The translations under genes and the position numbers were made by a program. Positions 1 through 8,293 of a DNA stretch of 20,617 bases are shown piece by piece. Source of the stretch: DATJFH01 sp035495815 (GTDB lineage Bacteria; Acidobacteriota; Terriglobia; Bryobacterales; Bryobacteraceae). The notes beneath the pieces are model-generated. The model had not been told where the DNA came from. It did no database searches and saw only the letters and a list, made by a program, of their open reading frames with translations. Numbering within the stretch: the stretch's first letter is position 1; each line of letters opens with the position of its first letter. Location: contig DATJFH010000193.1 of NCBI GenBank assembly GCA_035495815.1, forward strand, positions 1-20,617, read 5' to 3'.

Positions 1-148
1 GGTCGACAGTGGACGGCCCGTGACAGGTATAGCACTTATCGGAGAGGATGGGGCGAATGTCGCGGTTGAACTCCACCTCCTGCGCAGTCGCTGTTACCGG
101 GCAGCAGGCCAGGAGAAACAGGAGGGGTCGAAAGTATCCGCGCGGCAT
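1..148 (-). CDS. Planctomycete-type cytochrome c (PSCyt1) protein, N-terminal fragment
   Basis: This is the first 49 codons of a minus-strand gene cut by the window edge. Translation from the ATG at 148 gives a hydrophobic signal peptide (LLFLLACCPVTATAQ) and then EVEFNRDIRPILSDKCYTCHG. CxxCH at residues 40-44 is a haem c attachment site, and FNRDIRPILSxxCxxCHG is the hallmark start of the PSCyt1 domain (PF07635). In Planctomycetes and Solibacter-like Acidobacteria this domain usually precedes PSD1 domains (DUF1549/DUF1553) in 700-1000-residue exported proteins; the rest lies outside the window. The likely cleavage is after ATA; the LLAC stretch could alternatively be a lipobox. It follows the glycosidase-like gene by 49 bp on the same strand and probably belongs to the same transcript. 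No clear Shine-Dalgarno precedes the ATG. Family call is confident, function is not. Confidence 0.82.
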   Translation of the reverse strand, partial: MPRGYFRPLLFLLACCPVTATAQEVEFNRDIRPILSDKCYTCHGPSTVD

Positions 149-197
149 GGGGGCGACGCTTTCAGTTTAGCGTTTACGCGCCTCGATTGCGGCCGGG

Positions 198-1832
198 TCA
201 CCGGAATTGAAAAGCATACAGCCTGGCGCTGCGCATCTTCAGATGCAGCCTGACGATCCGCCCGGCCAGCGGCGACACGTTCGTCTTGCCGCGCCAGGAG
301 GCCACCGTGCGGACGCTGTTTCCGTTCAACGCATCCGCATCCTGCAGTCGAAATCCGTCGATCGGGCCGCCCCGCTCGTCCAGAATCTCGACCCGCCCCA
401 CGCCGCCCGCGCCCGTGTCGAGGTTGAACTCCAGCCGCGACCCTTCAAAGCGGAGCGGAGGCGTCAGGATCGAGCCGCCGGAATAATCGAAATCCGCCGA
501 CATGAAGCCGTCCAGCCGCATTACCGCTCGCGAAATGCCCTGCGTGCGCTGGCCGGCCGCCGCTGCCGGCCGCCCCGAGTGATCCTTGCTGGAGCCGAAG
601 TAGTAGATCCACAGCTCGTCTCCCATCCGAATGGGGCGGGGAAGCGCCCAAATCCATTTGGAGTCGAAGGCGTCCGACGGACCCACGCCGAGGAACGGTT
701 TCCGTCCGCCGGGCCGCTGGAAATGACGGGCGTCCCGGCTCACGCCCAGGCGGACGTCCGCCGTGTCGGGCCCCGTTGCCTCGTTCCAGTGATGAAACAT
801 GGACATCAGAGACAGGTAGACCCCGTCGGCTTCCGTGTAGGGAACGACCCCCGGGCCGTAAATGTCCACCGCCGAGCCGGGCGGCGGGACCGGATCCGCG
901 TCCGGATCGTTCTCGGCTGCCCGCTCCCGCGCTGAGGACTTTCCGGCTGCGGGCTCGGCCGGCATCACCCGTTCACGGCTGACCGTCATCTTCGCCGGGT
1001 CGATCAGCGGGCGGATGCCGGCCGCCGCGTCCGCCTCGTCCGGTTCGAGCGCGATCTGCATCTTCTCCCAGCTGTGCATATCGTCCGACTCGTTATAGCT
1101 TGCCGCCCGGAAATGTCCTTCGCCGGGAAACTGAATCCATTCCCGAGTGAAGCCCACGTACCGGCTGATGCGCGGATCCCAGAACCAGGTGGATTGCGTA
1201 TCGGCGGCGCGCAGGCCGGTCACCGGGCGCGCCGAAAGATTCCAGCGCAGACCGTCGGCCGATACCCAGACCCGGTGCGGTCCCTTGATTCCGGATCCCT
1301 TTTTCGGATAAATCTTCTGCCAGCTCTTATAGCGTTCCGCGGGAGGGCAGTTCGGATTCTCGTCGATCAGCACCGATCCCCCGGCGATCGACATCAGCTT
1401 CGGGTCTGCCGGCAGCACGAGGTTGTTCTGCCGCGATCCTTCGAACTCTACCAGGCCGAGAACCGGCTTCTTGAAATGGATACCGTCCGTCGATTCGGCA
1501 TAGGCGACGCCCATGAAATCGGGATTGGCTCTCGGTTCATGGGCGCGGCCGAGAACCTCGTACCACATCCGGACACGCCCGTTTTCCTTGACGACACTGC
1601 TGTAGCTTCCGATCGAAAGATTTTTTTCCCACGGCGCATCGGGCTCGATCAGGATCGCGCCCGTGCGCGCCGGCGGGTTCATCGTCAGCGATACTCCCTC
1701 CGCGGACTGAATGAACTTGTAATCGGTAAAAAGCTGCTTCCGTGATGCGACCTCGATGGCTGTCTCCCCCGCGGGCGAGGCAGACGCCAGCAGCAGGAAA
1801 CACCATGCCGGCCCGGCGATTGACTTGTTCAT
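198..1832 (-). CDS. Exported glycosidase-like five-bladed beta-propeller protein (GH32/GH43-like)
   Basis: A 544-residue protein with a signal peptide (CFLLLASASPAGE). The body has repeated propeller-blade signatures: YAESTDGIHFKKP, VWVSADGLRWN and GVSRDARHFQRPGGR, each an Asp-box-like element between strands, plus RMWYEV and ELWIYYFGSS. This pattern occurs in GH32/GH43-like and sialidase-like proteins abundant in Planctomycetes and Acidobacteria. The last ~110 residues look like a beta-sandwich (GGSILTPPLRFEGSRLEFN). A low-complexity Pro/Ala/Glu stretch at about residues 292-325 interrupts the propeller. The catalytic acids cannot be assigned, so enzymatic activity is not proven. The ATG lies 16 bp after the receptor stop with no good Shine-Dalgarno, suggesting reinitiation within an operon. 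A substrate linked to the receptor's cargo is inferred. Confidence 0.78.
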   Translation of the reverse strand: MNKSIAGPAWCFLLLASASPAGETAIEVASRKQLFTDYKFIQSAEGVSLTMNPPARTGAILIEPDAPWEKNLSIGSYSSVVKENGRVRMWYEVLGRAHEPRANPDFMGVAYAESTDGIHFKKPVLGLVEFEGSRQNNLVLPADPKLMSIAGGSVLIDENPNCPPAERYKSWQKIYPKKGSGIKGPHRVWVSADGLRWNLSARPVTGLRAADTQSTWFWDPRISRYVGFTREWIQFPGEGHFRAASYNESDDMHSWEKMQIALEPDEADAAAGIRPLIDPAKMTVSRERVMPAEPAAGKSSARERAAENDPDADPVPPPGSAVDIYGPGVVPYTEADGVYLSLMSMFHHWNEATGPDTADVRLGVSRDARHFQRPGGRKPFLGVGPSDAFDSKWIWALPRPIRMGDELWIYYFGSSKDHSGRPAAAAGQRTQGISRAVMRLDGFMSADFDYSGGSILTPPLRFEGSRLEFNLDTGAGGVGRVEILDERGGPIDGFRLQDADALNGNSVRTVASWRGKTNVSPLAGRIVRLHLKMRSARLYAFQFR

Positions 1833-1848
1833 TTCACGGCAAAGTTGT

Positions 1849-4800
1849 TCAGTAGTTGATCTTCACGCCCACCTGCATGATCCTCGGGGCCGTGCCCTGT
1901 CCCGCGATCTTGCCGAAATTGGCGGCGCTTACGTTCGTGGCCGGCTGGCCCCAGATCACGCGATTCAGCGCGTTGAAGGCCTCCCAGCGAAGTTCGGCCC
2001 GCACCCGCTCCTTGAAGCGGAACGTCTTTGACAGCGTCATGTCCTCGTTGTAAATGGCAAAGCCGCGCAGATCGTAGCGCAGCGCCGCGTTGCCGAACGC
2101 GAAAGCCGCGGGCAGCGTCATGAAACGCGGACTGATGTAGTTGTCCTTAAAAGGATTGAACTTGCCGTCTGCGACCGGAGCGCGGAAGGAGTCGGTACCC
2201 ACGTTGGGCCGTATGGGCCCCCCGAACAGCGGGTTTGTCAGATTTGTGGAGAATCCCAGCGGGACCGCGTTCTGATAGCTGTAAATTCCCGAGATCTGCC
2301 AGCCGCCGAACAGCAGGTTCAGCGGACCGTGCAGCGGGAAATGTTTGCCCTTCCCGAACGGAAGTTCGTAGATGTAGCTGACCACCAGTCGTTTGGGCAC
2401 GTCGTTCGGCGACAGCGCCTTCAGCGATCGATAATCGGCGCTGTCCTGGGGAGCTGAAAGCCCGAACAAGGAGTTGCCGCCGTTCAGCGGGTAATCGGCG
2501 TTCACCAGGTTCTTCTCCCATGTGAAGGCCGCCAGCACGGTCAGTCCCATGGAGTAGCGTTTCTCGGCCTTCAACTGCAGGGAATGATAGCTGGTGTGGC
2601 CGTCCTTTTCGTAAAACTCGCCAATACCCTGGTACTGCGGGAAGGGACGCAGCGCCTGCGCCACCGTTCCGGTGAAACCTGCGTAGGGCAGTCCGATTCC
2701 GGCTGCCCGCGCCGCATCCGAGTTGATGTTCTGTTGAAGCACCGGTCCGAGCGACAGGTATTTGGAAGGAACCTGATTGAACGCGTGATAGCCCGAGATG
2801 GTCTTGACCGCGCCCGATCCCGCATAGGTTGCGTCCAGCAGCAGATTGCCGGCGAACTGATGCTGGATTCCGATGTTCCACTGGCTGACATACCCGGCGG
2901 CGCCGTCGTTGGCGAATCGCGTGCTTCCGCTCAGGCCGTTGATGAATGTCGGATCGAGCGAAGGGGCCGGCCGGAAGTTTTGCGGGAATCCTCCGTCCAG
3001 TTGAAAGGACGGCGTCAGTCCATTGTCCGGACTCACGTACTGCGCCAGGCCGAAAAATCCGTTGGCGGAAATGTTGGAAAGTCCGTTCACGTTGTTCGGC
3101 TCGTAGAACATTCCGAATCCGCTGCGGATCACGGTCTTATCGGTAAGTGAGAACGCCAGCCCGAGACGCGGTCCGAACTGCGTCCAGCTCGTCTTCCAGA
3201 TCTCGTTGGTCCCGGCCTGCCCCGGACCGGAACCGTAGAACACCAGCGCGCCCGGCCGGTTACCCGCCCCCGGGTTCGGAGTGGTGAGGTCGATGAACGA
3301 CATTCTCCCGTGCGTCTCCGTCATCGGGACGCTCACGTCCCAACGAAGACCCAGATTGACCGTGAGGCGGTGCGTGACCTTCCAGCTGTCCTGGATGAAG
3401 CTGCCCCAGTATGGCGTCTTGTACCCCGTGACCGAATAGGGCGGGGGACGGAACAGGCCATTGTCAACCAGTCCAAGCATCAGGCTGGCGAACGAATTGC
3501 CCCCGCCGAGAGTGGGGCTGCCCGTTTCCGTCGGACGGAACGCGAACGTCCCCACCACGTCGTTGAAAAGCCGCGCGTACATCTTCTTGTCGCGGTAATC
3601 GGTACCGAACTTCAGGGAATGCCTGCCGGCCACCCAGCTCACGGTCAAAGCAGCCTGCTTGGTATCTTCGAACTTGTGATAGTCCTTCTCCGCGCCGAAC
3701 TGCGGATATTCGGAGAATGTGAATATCGGAAAATTCACTTTGGCCAGGTTCGGGATGCCCAGCTTTCCCGACCAGTCCTCCCCGTGGGTGATCGCCCGCT
3801 CGAACAGATGATTTCGATTGTAGCCGGCGCGAATTTGTGAAACCACGTTGGGCTTCCAGATCCTGTCGTAGACCACCCGGAAAAAGTACGTGTTCTGGTT
3901 ATCGCCGGTGAATTGCGACGAGAAGGGATAGGGAAGCGGTCCGTTCAATTTGGTCGGATCGGTCCGCCGGTACCGCTGGCTGAACGAGCCGCTGATCTTG
4001 TTGTTCGGGTTGATCGAATGATCCAACCGGCCGTTGCTCTGGTAGATGTTTCGCACTACCGTGCCCGTCGAAAGGATGTTGCTGACCAGTCGATCCGGGA
4101 AAGTGAGCGTCGGAAATACCTTCATCAGGTTCTTGGCCACGCTGCTGATCCTGTTTTGCGGGATGGCGTTGCCCGGAAACGCATCCCGCACCAGGCTGGT
4201 TCCCGAGGAACGCGTGGTTGCCGGGTCGTAGATCGGAATTACCGCGTTCTGAGCGTTGACGTAACCTCCAAAATTCCCCTGTTGCATTGCCGCGGTCGGC
4301 AGCGTCTGGTACGTTCCGGGAGGTCCTCCGCGGAACGTGAAGCCCTCGAACCCTGCGAAGAAGAACGTCCGGTCACGCCCGCTGTACACTTTCGGAATGG
4401 TCACCGGACCGCCGATGGTCGCGCCGAAATCGTTCTGGCGATTCACCGTCGGCGCCGCCAGAATCGAGCCGCGCGCGTCCAGTTCGTTGTTGCGGAGGAA
4501 ATGAAACAGGTTGCCGTGCAGGCTGTTCGTGCCGCTCTTGGTGACGAACGTGATCAAGGCGCCCGTCGTATGACCGTACTCGGCGTCGAAGGAGTTCGTG
4601 ATGACTTTGAATTCGGCGATGCTGTCGGGTCCCGGACCCTCCAGGTTGAGGTTGCGGGTGTTGTTCGATGCCCCCAGACCGTCGATGACGTACTCCACTC
4701 CGTTCGACGATCCCCCGCCGACCTTGAAATTGTCGAAAGTATCGCCGTGCGCTCCCGGCGTCAGGAACGCAAACGACAGGATGTTGCGGCCCGCATTCGT

Positions 4801-5235
4801 CTGTCCCAGCGGAAGAGCCAGGATCGTGTCGGAGGCCACCTGCTGCGAGATTTCCGCCGAATCCTGCCGTAATTGAGGCGCGGCGGCTCTGACCTCGACC
4901 TGCTCGCTCACGGCGCCGACTTCCATCACCAGGTCCGCCCGGACAGTCGCCCCGCTGTTCAGAACGACCTCCGTTTTGACCGCTCTCTTGAAGCCCTGGC
5001 TCTCGGCCGAGACCCGGTACGTTCCCAGCACCAGGAAGGGAATCGTATACACTCCTTCGGCGGAGGCCCTGGTTTCGGCTTTCACGTTCGTCGAGACGTC
5101 GGTCGCGCTCACGACCGCCCCGGGTATGGCGGCGCCTGTCGGATCGGTCACGGTGCCGGTGACCGTAGCCCGGTCGCTCTGGGCGGATAACAGGGCGCAG
5201 AAAAAGGTCCCGAGAATGAGAATGCGTTTTGACAT
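1849..5235 (-). CDS. TonB-dependent receptor, Oar-like, with carboxypeptidase-regulatory domain
   Basis: A 1128-residue outer-membrane receptor, the usual length for the Oar-like acidobacterial family. The order is signal peptide (ILILGTFFCALLSAQ), a carboxypeptidase-regulatory-like beta-sandwich (about 20-110: TVTGTVTDPTGAAIPGAVV), a plug domain (about 115-260: YVIDGLGASNNTRN, FKVITNSFDAEYGHTTGA, FVTKSGTN) and a large beta-barrel. It ends in GVKINY, a terminal aromatic residue suited to BAM recognition. The start is set at the ATG at 5235, which has GGAGG five bases upstream; an in-frame TTG four codons earlier lies inside that ribosome-binding site. Such receptors import large or chelated ligands using TonB energy; the ligand is unknown, and no clear TonB box was seen. 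It heads an apparent operon with the glycosidase-like and PSCyt1 genes. Confidence 0.95.
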   Translation of the reverse strand: MSKRILILGTFFCALLSAQSDRATVTGTVTDPTGAAIPGAVVSATDVSTNVKAETRASAEGVYTIPFLVLGTYRVSAESQGFKRAVKTEVVLNSGATVRADLVMEVGAVSEQVEVRAAAPQLRQDSAEISQQVASDTILALPLGQTNAGRNILSFAFLTPGAHGDTFDNFKVGGGSSNGVEYVIDGLGASNNTRNLNLEGPGPDSIAEFKVITNSFDAEYGHTTGALITFVTKSGTNSLHGNLFHFLRNNELDARGSILAAPTVNRQNDFGATIGGPVTIPKVYSGRDRTFFFAGFEGFTFRGGPPGTYQTLPTAAMQQGNFGGYVNAQNAVIPIYDPATTRSSGTSLVRDAFPGNAIPQNRISSVAKNLMKVFPTLTFPDRLVSNILSTGTVVRNIYQSNGRLDHSINPNNKISGSFSQRYRRTDPTKLNGPLPYPFSSQFTGDNQNTYFFRVVYDRIWKPNVVSQIRAGYNRNHLFERAITHGEDWSGKLGIPNLAKVNFPIFTFSEYPQFGAEKDYHKFEDTKQAALTVSWVAGRHSLKFGTDYRDKKMYARLFNDVVGTFAFRPTETGSPTLGGGNSFASLMLGLVDNGLFRPPPYSVTGYKTPYWGSFIQDSWKVTHRLTVNLGLRWDVSVPMTETHGRMSFIDLTTPNPGAGNRPGALVFYGSGPGQAGTNEIWKTSWTQFGPRLGLAFSLTDKTVIRSGFGMFYEPNNVNGLSNISANGFFGLAQYVSPDNGLTPSFQLDGGFPQNFRPAPSLDPTFINGLSGSTRFANDGAAGYVSQWNIGIQHQFAGNLLLDATYAGSGAVKTISGYHAFNQVPSKYLSLGPVLQQNINSDAARAAGIGLPYAGFTGTVAQALRPFPQYQGIGEFYEKDGHTSYHSLQLKAEKRYSMGLTVLAAFTWEKNLVNADYPLNGGNSLFGLSAPQDSADYRSLKALSPNDVPKRLVVSYIYELPFGKGKHFPLHGPLNLLFGGWQISGIYSYQNAVPLGFSTNLTNPLFGGPIRPNVGTDSFRAPVADGKFNPFKDNYISPRFMTLPAAFAFGNAALRYDLRGFAIYNEDMTLSKTFRFKERVRAELRWEAFNALNRVIWGQPATNVSAANFGKIAGQGTAPRIMQVGVKINY

Positions 5236-5259
5236 GATTACCTCCAACCTGGTGAAGAA

Positions 5260-5268
5260 AGTATATCA
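5260..5268 (-). promoter_or_regulatory. Extended -10 promoter for the TonB-dependent receptor gene
   Basis: On the minus strand the sequence reads TGATATACT: TATACT matches TATAAT at five of six bases and is preceded by TGn, the extended -10 element. Transcription would start near 5253, giving a leader of about 18 nt that contains the GGAGG ribosome-binding site. No convincing -35 is visible, as is common for extended -10 promoters. It would uncouple the receptor operon from the upstream gpmI gene. Confidence 0.45.
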
Positions 5269-5275
5269 ATGTCCG

Positions 5276-5293
5276 AAAACCGGCGCACACCGG
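5276..5293 (-). terminator. Weak hairpin plus T-run after gpmI
   Basis: Reading the minus strand after the gpmI stop, CCGG TGTGCG CCGG (5293-5280) can form a short 4-5 bp stem, immediately followed by TTTT (5279-5276). It lies between gpmI and the receptor promoter, where a terminator would be expected. The stem is short, so the call is tentative. Confidence 0.25.
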
Positions 5294-5331
5294 AAGGCGG
5301 AACTGCCAACGCGCGTCTGGAGGCGCGGGCG

Positions 5332-6882
5332 CTACAGTGCCGCCGGTCCCTTGATTCGCAGATCCTTGCCTTTCATTTCGGCCGGCTGGTTCTCGTCCAG
5401 CACGCTTAGCAGCGTGGGCGCGATGTCCTGCAGCGCGCCTTCCGGACGCAATTTCCAGCCGGCGTCGTTGACCAGGATGAACGGTACCGGATTCGTCGTG
5501 TGGTAGGTGTGCGGCGTCTTGGTCGCTGGATCGATCATGGTCTCGGCGTTGCCGTGGTCGGCGCTGATGATCCACGCGCCGCCTTTCTGCCGCAGCGCCT
5601 GGTAGATGCGGACCAGGCACCCGTCCACCGCTTCCACCGCGCGGACCGTGGGCTCCATCTTGCCGGAATGGCCGACCATGTCCGCGTTGGCGAAGTTCAT
5701 CACGATTACGTCGAAATCGCCCGTGTTGACGGCTTTCACCACTACGTCCGTGATGCCCCCGGCGCTCATCTCCGGCTTCAGATCGTAAGTAGCCACTTTA
5801 GGCGACGCCACCATCTGACGCTCTTCGCCGGGGTAGGGCTTCTCGTTCCCGCCGTTGAAAAAGTAGGTGACGTGGGCGTACTTCTCCGTTTCGGCGACAC
5901 GCAGGTTTTTCCAGTTCAGCCCGGCGAACACGTCCGCCAGGATGTTGTGGGGGTGCTCGCGGCTCAGCACGAAGGGATGGCGGAACGTCTTGTCGTATTC
6001 CGTCATGGTCGTGTAGTGCAGGTTCTTCGGCGCCTGCGAGCGCGGCGGCTGCTCGAGTGACGGGTCGGTGAGCGCCATCGTCATCTCGCGCGCGCGGTCG
6101 GCGCGGAAGTTGTAGAAGATTACCGCGTCCTCGTCCCGTATCAGGCCCACCGGGTTGTTGCGCTTGTCCACCACGGTCACCGGCTCGATGAATTCGTCGG
6201 TCACGCCGGCTTCGTAGGATCGCCGCAGCGCCTCGATCGGGTCCTCGGCCTTCTTGCCGTTCCCCGGAACCATGGCCCCGAAGGCTTTCTCGATCCGGTC
6301 CCAGCGCTTGTCGCGGTCCATGGCGTAATACCGGCCGCAGATGGACGCGATACGGCCCACGCCCAGCTTCTGCATCTGCTGCTGCAGCTCCCGCAGGTAC
6401 TGAAGACCGCTGTTGGGAGGCGTGTCGCGGCCGTCGGTGAAGCAGTGGACGCAGACCTCCTCCACCCCTTCCTGCTTCGCCATCCTGATCAGCGCATAAA
6501 GGTGTGTGAGCTGGGAATGGACGCCGCCCTGGCTGGCGAGGCCCAGCAGGTGCAGGCGCCGTGTGCGCGCATGCTTCATCGCGGCCATGAGGACCGGGTG
6601 GCGGAAGAATTCGCCCGACGCGATCATCAGGTCGATGCGCATCACGTCCATCAGCAGCACCCTGCCCGCCCCGATGTTGAGGTGCCCCACTTCGCTGTTG
6701 CCCATCTGGCCTTCGGGTAGTCCGACTGCCGGGCCCGACGTGCGGATCAGCGTGTTCGGATACTCGCGCAGCAGTTTGTCGTACATCGGCTTGCGCGCGG
6801 CCGCGATGGCATTGCCCTCGACGGCGGGTGAAAAGCCCCAGCCGTCGAGGATGGTCAGGATCAAAGGTTTGGGCCGGGCCAC
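5332..6882 (-). CDS. gpmI: 2,3-bisphosphoglycerate-independent phosphoglycerate mutase
   Basis: A 516-residue cytoplasmic enzyme interconverting 3- and 2-phosphoglycerate, of standard length for GpmI. Visible active-site elements are D13 in LDGWG, the phosphoryl-acceptor serine S63 in GNSEVGH, H122 in GGVHS, DGRD at 150-153, FRADRARE at 259-266, D401 and H405 in ADMVGH, D442/H443 in SADHGNAE, and H461. These are the alkaline-phosphatase-superfamily metal ligands and substrate contacts of the family. Translation starts at a GTG (6882-6880) that shares one base with the eno stop codon, so the two genes are probably translationally coupled. All expected catalytic residues are present, so it should be functional. 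It is the last gene of the glgC-eno-gpmI series. Confidence 0.98.
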   Translation of the reverse strand: MARPKPLILTILDGWGFSPAVEGNAIAAARKPMYDKLLREYPNTLIRTSGPAVGLPEGQMGNSEVGHLNIGAGRVLLMDVMRIDLMIASGEFFRHPVLMAAMKHARTRRLHLLGLASQGGVHSQLTHLYALIRMAKQEGVEEVCVHCFTDGRDTPPNSGLQYLRELQQQMQKLGVGRIASICGRYYAMDRDKRWDRIEKAFGAMVPGNGKKAEDPIEALRRSYEAGVTDEFIEPVTVVDKRNNPVGLIRDEDAVIFYNFRADRAREMTMALTDPSLEQPPRSQAPKNLHYTTMTEYDKTFRHPFVLSREHPHNILADVFAGLNWKNLRVAETEKYAHVTYFFNGGNEKPYPGEERQMVASPKVATYDLKPEMSAGGITDVVVKAVNTGDFDVIVMNFANADMVGHSGKMEPTVRAVEAVDGCLVRIYQALRQKGGAWIISADHGNAETMIDPATKTPHTYHTTNPVPFILVNDAGWKLRPEGALQDIAPTLLSVLDENQPAEMKGKDLRIKGPAAL

Positions 6883-8195
6883 TAGCTGACCCCGGCCCGG
6901 GCTTTGCCTACGGGCTGACGGAAGGCGCCGGCGCCGGCGAACCGGGCGGCTTCGCCCAGCTTTTCCTCGATCCGCAGAAGCTGGTTGTACTTTGCGATGC
7001 GGTCGGTGCGGCTGGCCGACCCAGTTTTGATCTGACCGGCGCCGGTGGCGACCGCGAGGTCGGCGATGAACGGATCCTCCGTCTCGCCCGAACGGTGGGA
7101 CACCATCGAGGTGTAACCCGCCCCGGCGGCCATCTGCATCGATTCCAGCGTTTCGGTGAGCGTGCCGATCTGATTCACCTTGATCAGAATCGAGTTGGCG
7201 ATGCCGCGATCGATGCCCTTTTTGAGACGGTCCGTGTTGGTGACGAAAAGATCGTCGCCGACCAACTGGACTTTCGAGCCGATCGCTTCCGTAAGCGCCT
7301 TCCAGCCGTCCCAGTCGTCCTCCGACATGCCGTCTTCGATGGAGACGATCTCGGGGAACTGCCGCGTCCAGTCCGCCCAGAACTCGACCATCTGGTCGCT
7401 CGACCGTTCGCTCCTGTCGGATTTCTTGAAGATGTATTTTCCTTTGGAGAAGAATTCGCTCGACGCGGGATCGAGCGCGATCCCGATCTGCGTTCCCGGC
7501 TGATATCCGGCCTTGGTGATGGCTTCCAGCACCACTTCGAGCGCTTCCTGATTCGATTTGCAGTTCGGCGCGAAGCCTCCCTCGTCACCCACGGCGGTGG
7601 AGTAGCCGCGATCCTTGAGCACCTTCTTCAGAGTGTGGAAGACCTCGACCCCCATGCGCAGGGCTTCGGAGAAGCGCTCGGCTCCGTAGGGAGCGATCAT
7701 GAACTCCTGCAGGTCTACCGAGTTGTCGGCGTGAGCGCCACCATTGAGGATGTTCATCATGGGGACGGGAAGCAGGCGGGCGGCGACGCCCCCGAGGTAG
7801 CGGTAGAGCGGAGCGTGCTGCGCCGCGGCTGCCGCCCGCGCCGACGCCATCGAGACGGCCAGAATCGCGTTCGCTCCCAGGCGTCCCTTGTTGGGCGTGC
7901 CGTCCAGCGCGATCATGGCGGCGTCGATCTCGGATTGCTGCGTGGCGTCCTTGCCGTGCAAGGCGGCGGCGATTTCTCCGTTGATGTGGGCCGCCGCTTT
8001 ACGAACGCCCTTGCCCAGGTAGCGCGATTTCTCTCCGTCGCGAAGCTCGACCGCTTCGTGCTCCCCCGTCGAGGCTCCCGAGGGCACCGCCGCCCGGCCC
8101 ATGGCGCCGTCGGACAGGAAGACATCGGCCTCTACGGTGGGGTTGCCACGGGAATCCAGGATTTCTCTTCCTACGATTTTTACGATATTGGTCAT
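6882..8195 (-). CDS. eno: Enolase (phosphopyruvate hydratase)
   Basis: A 437-residue cytoplasmic enolase converting 2-phosphoglycerate to phosphoenolpyruvate. Diagnostic elements are EILDSRGNPTVEA (11-23), the SGASTGEHEA loop (39-48), NGGAHADNSVDLQEFMI, E205 in GDEGG, the Mg ligands D242, E287 (SIEDG) and D314, catalytic K339 in LIKVNQIG, SHRSGETED (366-374), and K390. The start is the ATG at 8195 with GAGG four to five bases upstream; a longer in-frame reading from 8237 adds 14 non-homologous residues and is rejected. The stop TAG overlaps the gpmI GTG by one base. Enolase and gpmI catalyse consecutive steps, and linkage to glgC puts lower glycolysis beside glycogen-precursor synthesis. Confidence 0.98.
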   Translation of the reverse strand: MTNIVKIVGREILDSRGNPTVEADVFLSDGAMGRAAVPSGASTGEHEAVELRDGEKSRYLGKGVRKAAAHINGEIAAALHGKDATQQSEIDAAMIALDGTPNKGRLGANAILAVSMASARAAAAAQHAPLYRYLGGVAARLLPVPMMNILNGGAHADNSVDLQEFMIAPYGAERFSEALRMGVEVFHTLKKVLKDRGYSTAVGDEGGFAPNCKSNQEALEVVLEAITKAGYQPGTQIGIALDPASSEFFSKGKYIFKKSDRSERSSDQMVEFWADWTRQFPEIVSIEDGMSEDDWDGWKALTEAIGSKVQLVGDDLFVTNTDRLKKGIDRGIANSILIKVNQIGTLTETLESMQMAAGAGYTSMVSHRSGETEDPFIADLAVATGAGQIKTGSASRTDRIAKYNQLLRIEEKLGEAARFAGAGAFRQPVGKARAGVS

Positions 8196-8293
8196 TTTTC
8201 CTCGGTTCGGCCCGGCGTTGGAATTGCCTTCCGGCACGGCCCCGGAGCCGGAAACGCCTGCCCTGCCTGTTTCATTATGGGGTTCAATTCAAT
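8196..8293 (-). other. glgC-eno spacer with a small ORF abutting the eno start
   Basis: A 98-bp spacer. It contains the eno ribosome-binding site and most of 3.4 copies of the 5-bp unit TTCAA (8283-8299), which spans the glgC stop. It also holds a 27-codon minus-strand reading frame (ATG at 8275, TGA at 8194-8192) whose stop overlaps the eno ATG as ATGA. No ribosome-binding site is seen for the small ORF, so it may be fortuitous. No convincing internal promoter was identified. Confidence 0.3.

Noticed and set aside
20..253. 77-codon plus-strand frame at the left edge
   Set aside because: It is antisense to the PSCyt1 gene with its CxxCH motif.
3913..4872. Plus-strand 319-codon open frame inside the receptor gene
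   Set aside because: Antisense to a clear TonB-dependent receptor; Arg/Val-rich translation typical of shadow frames.
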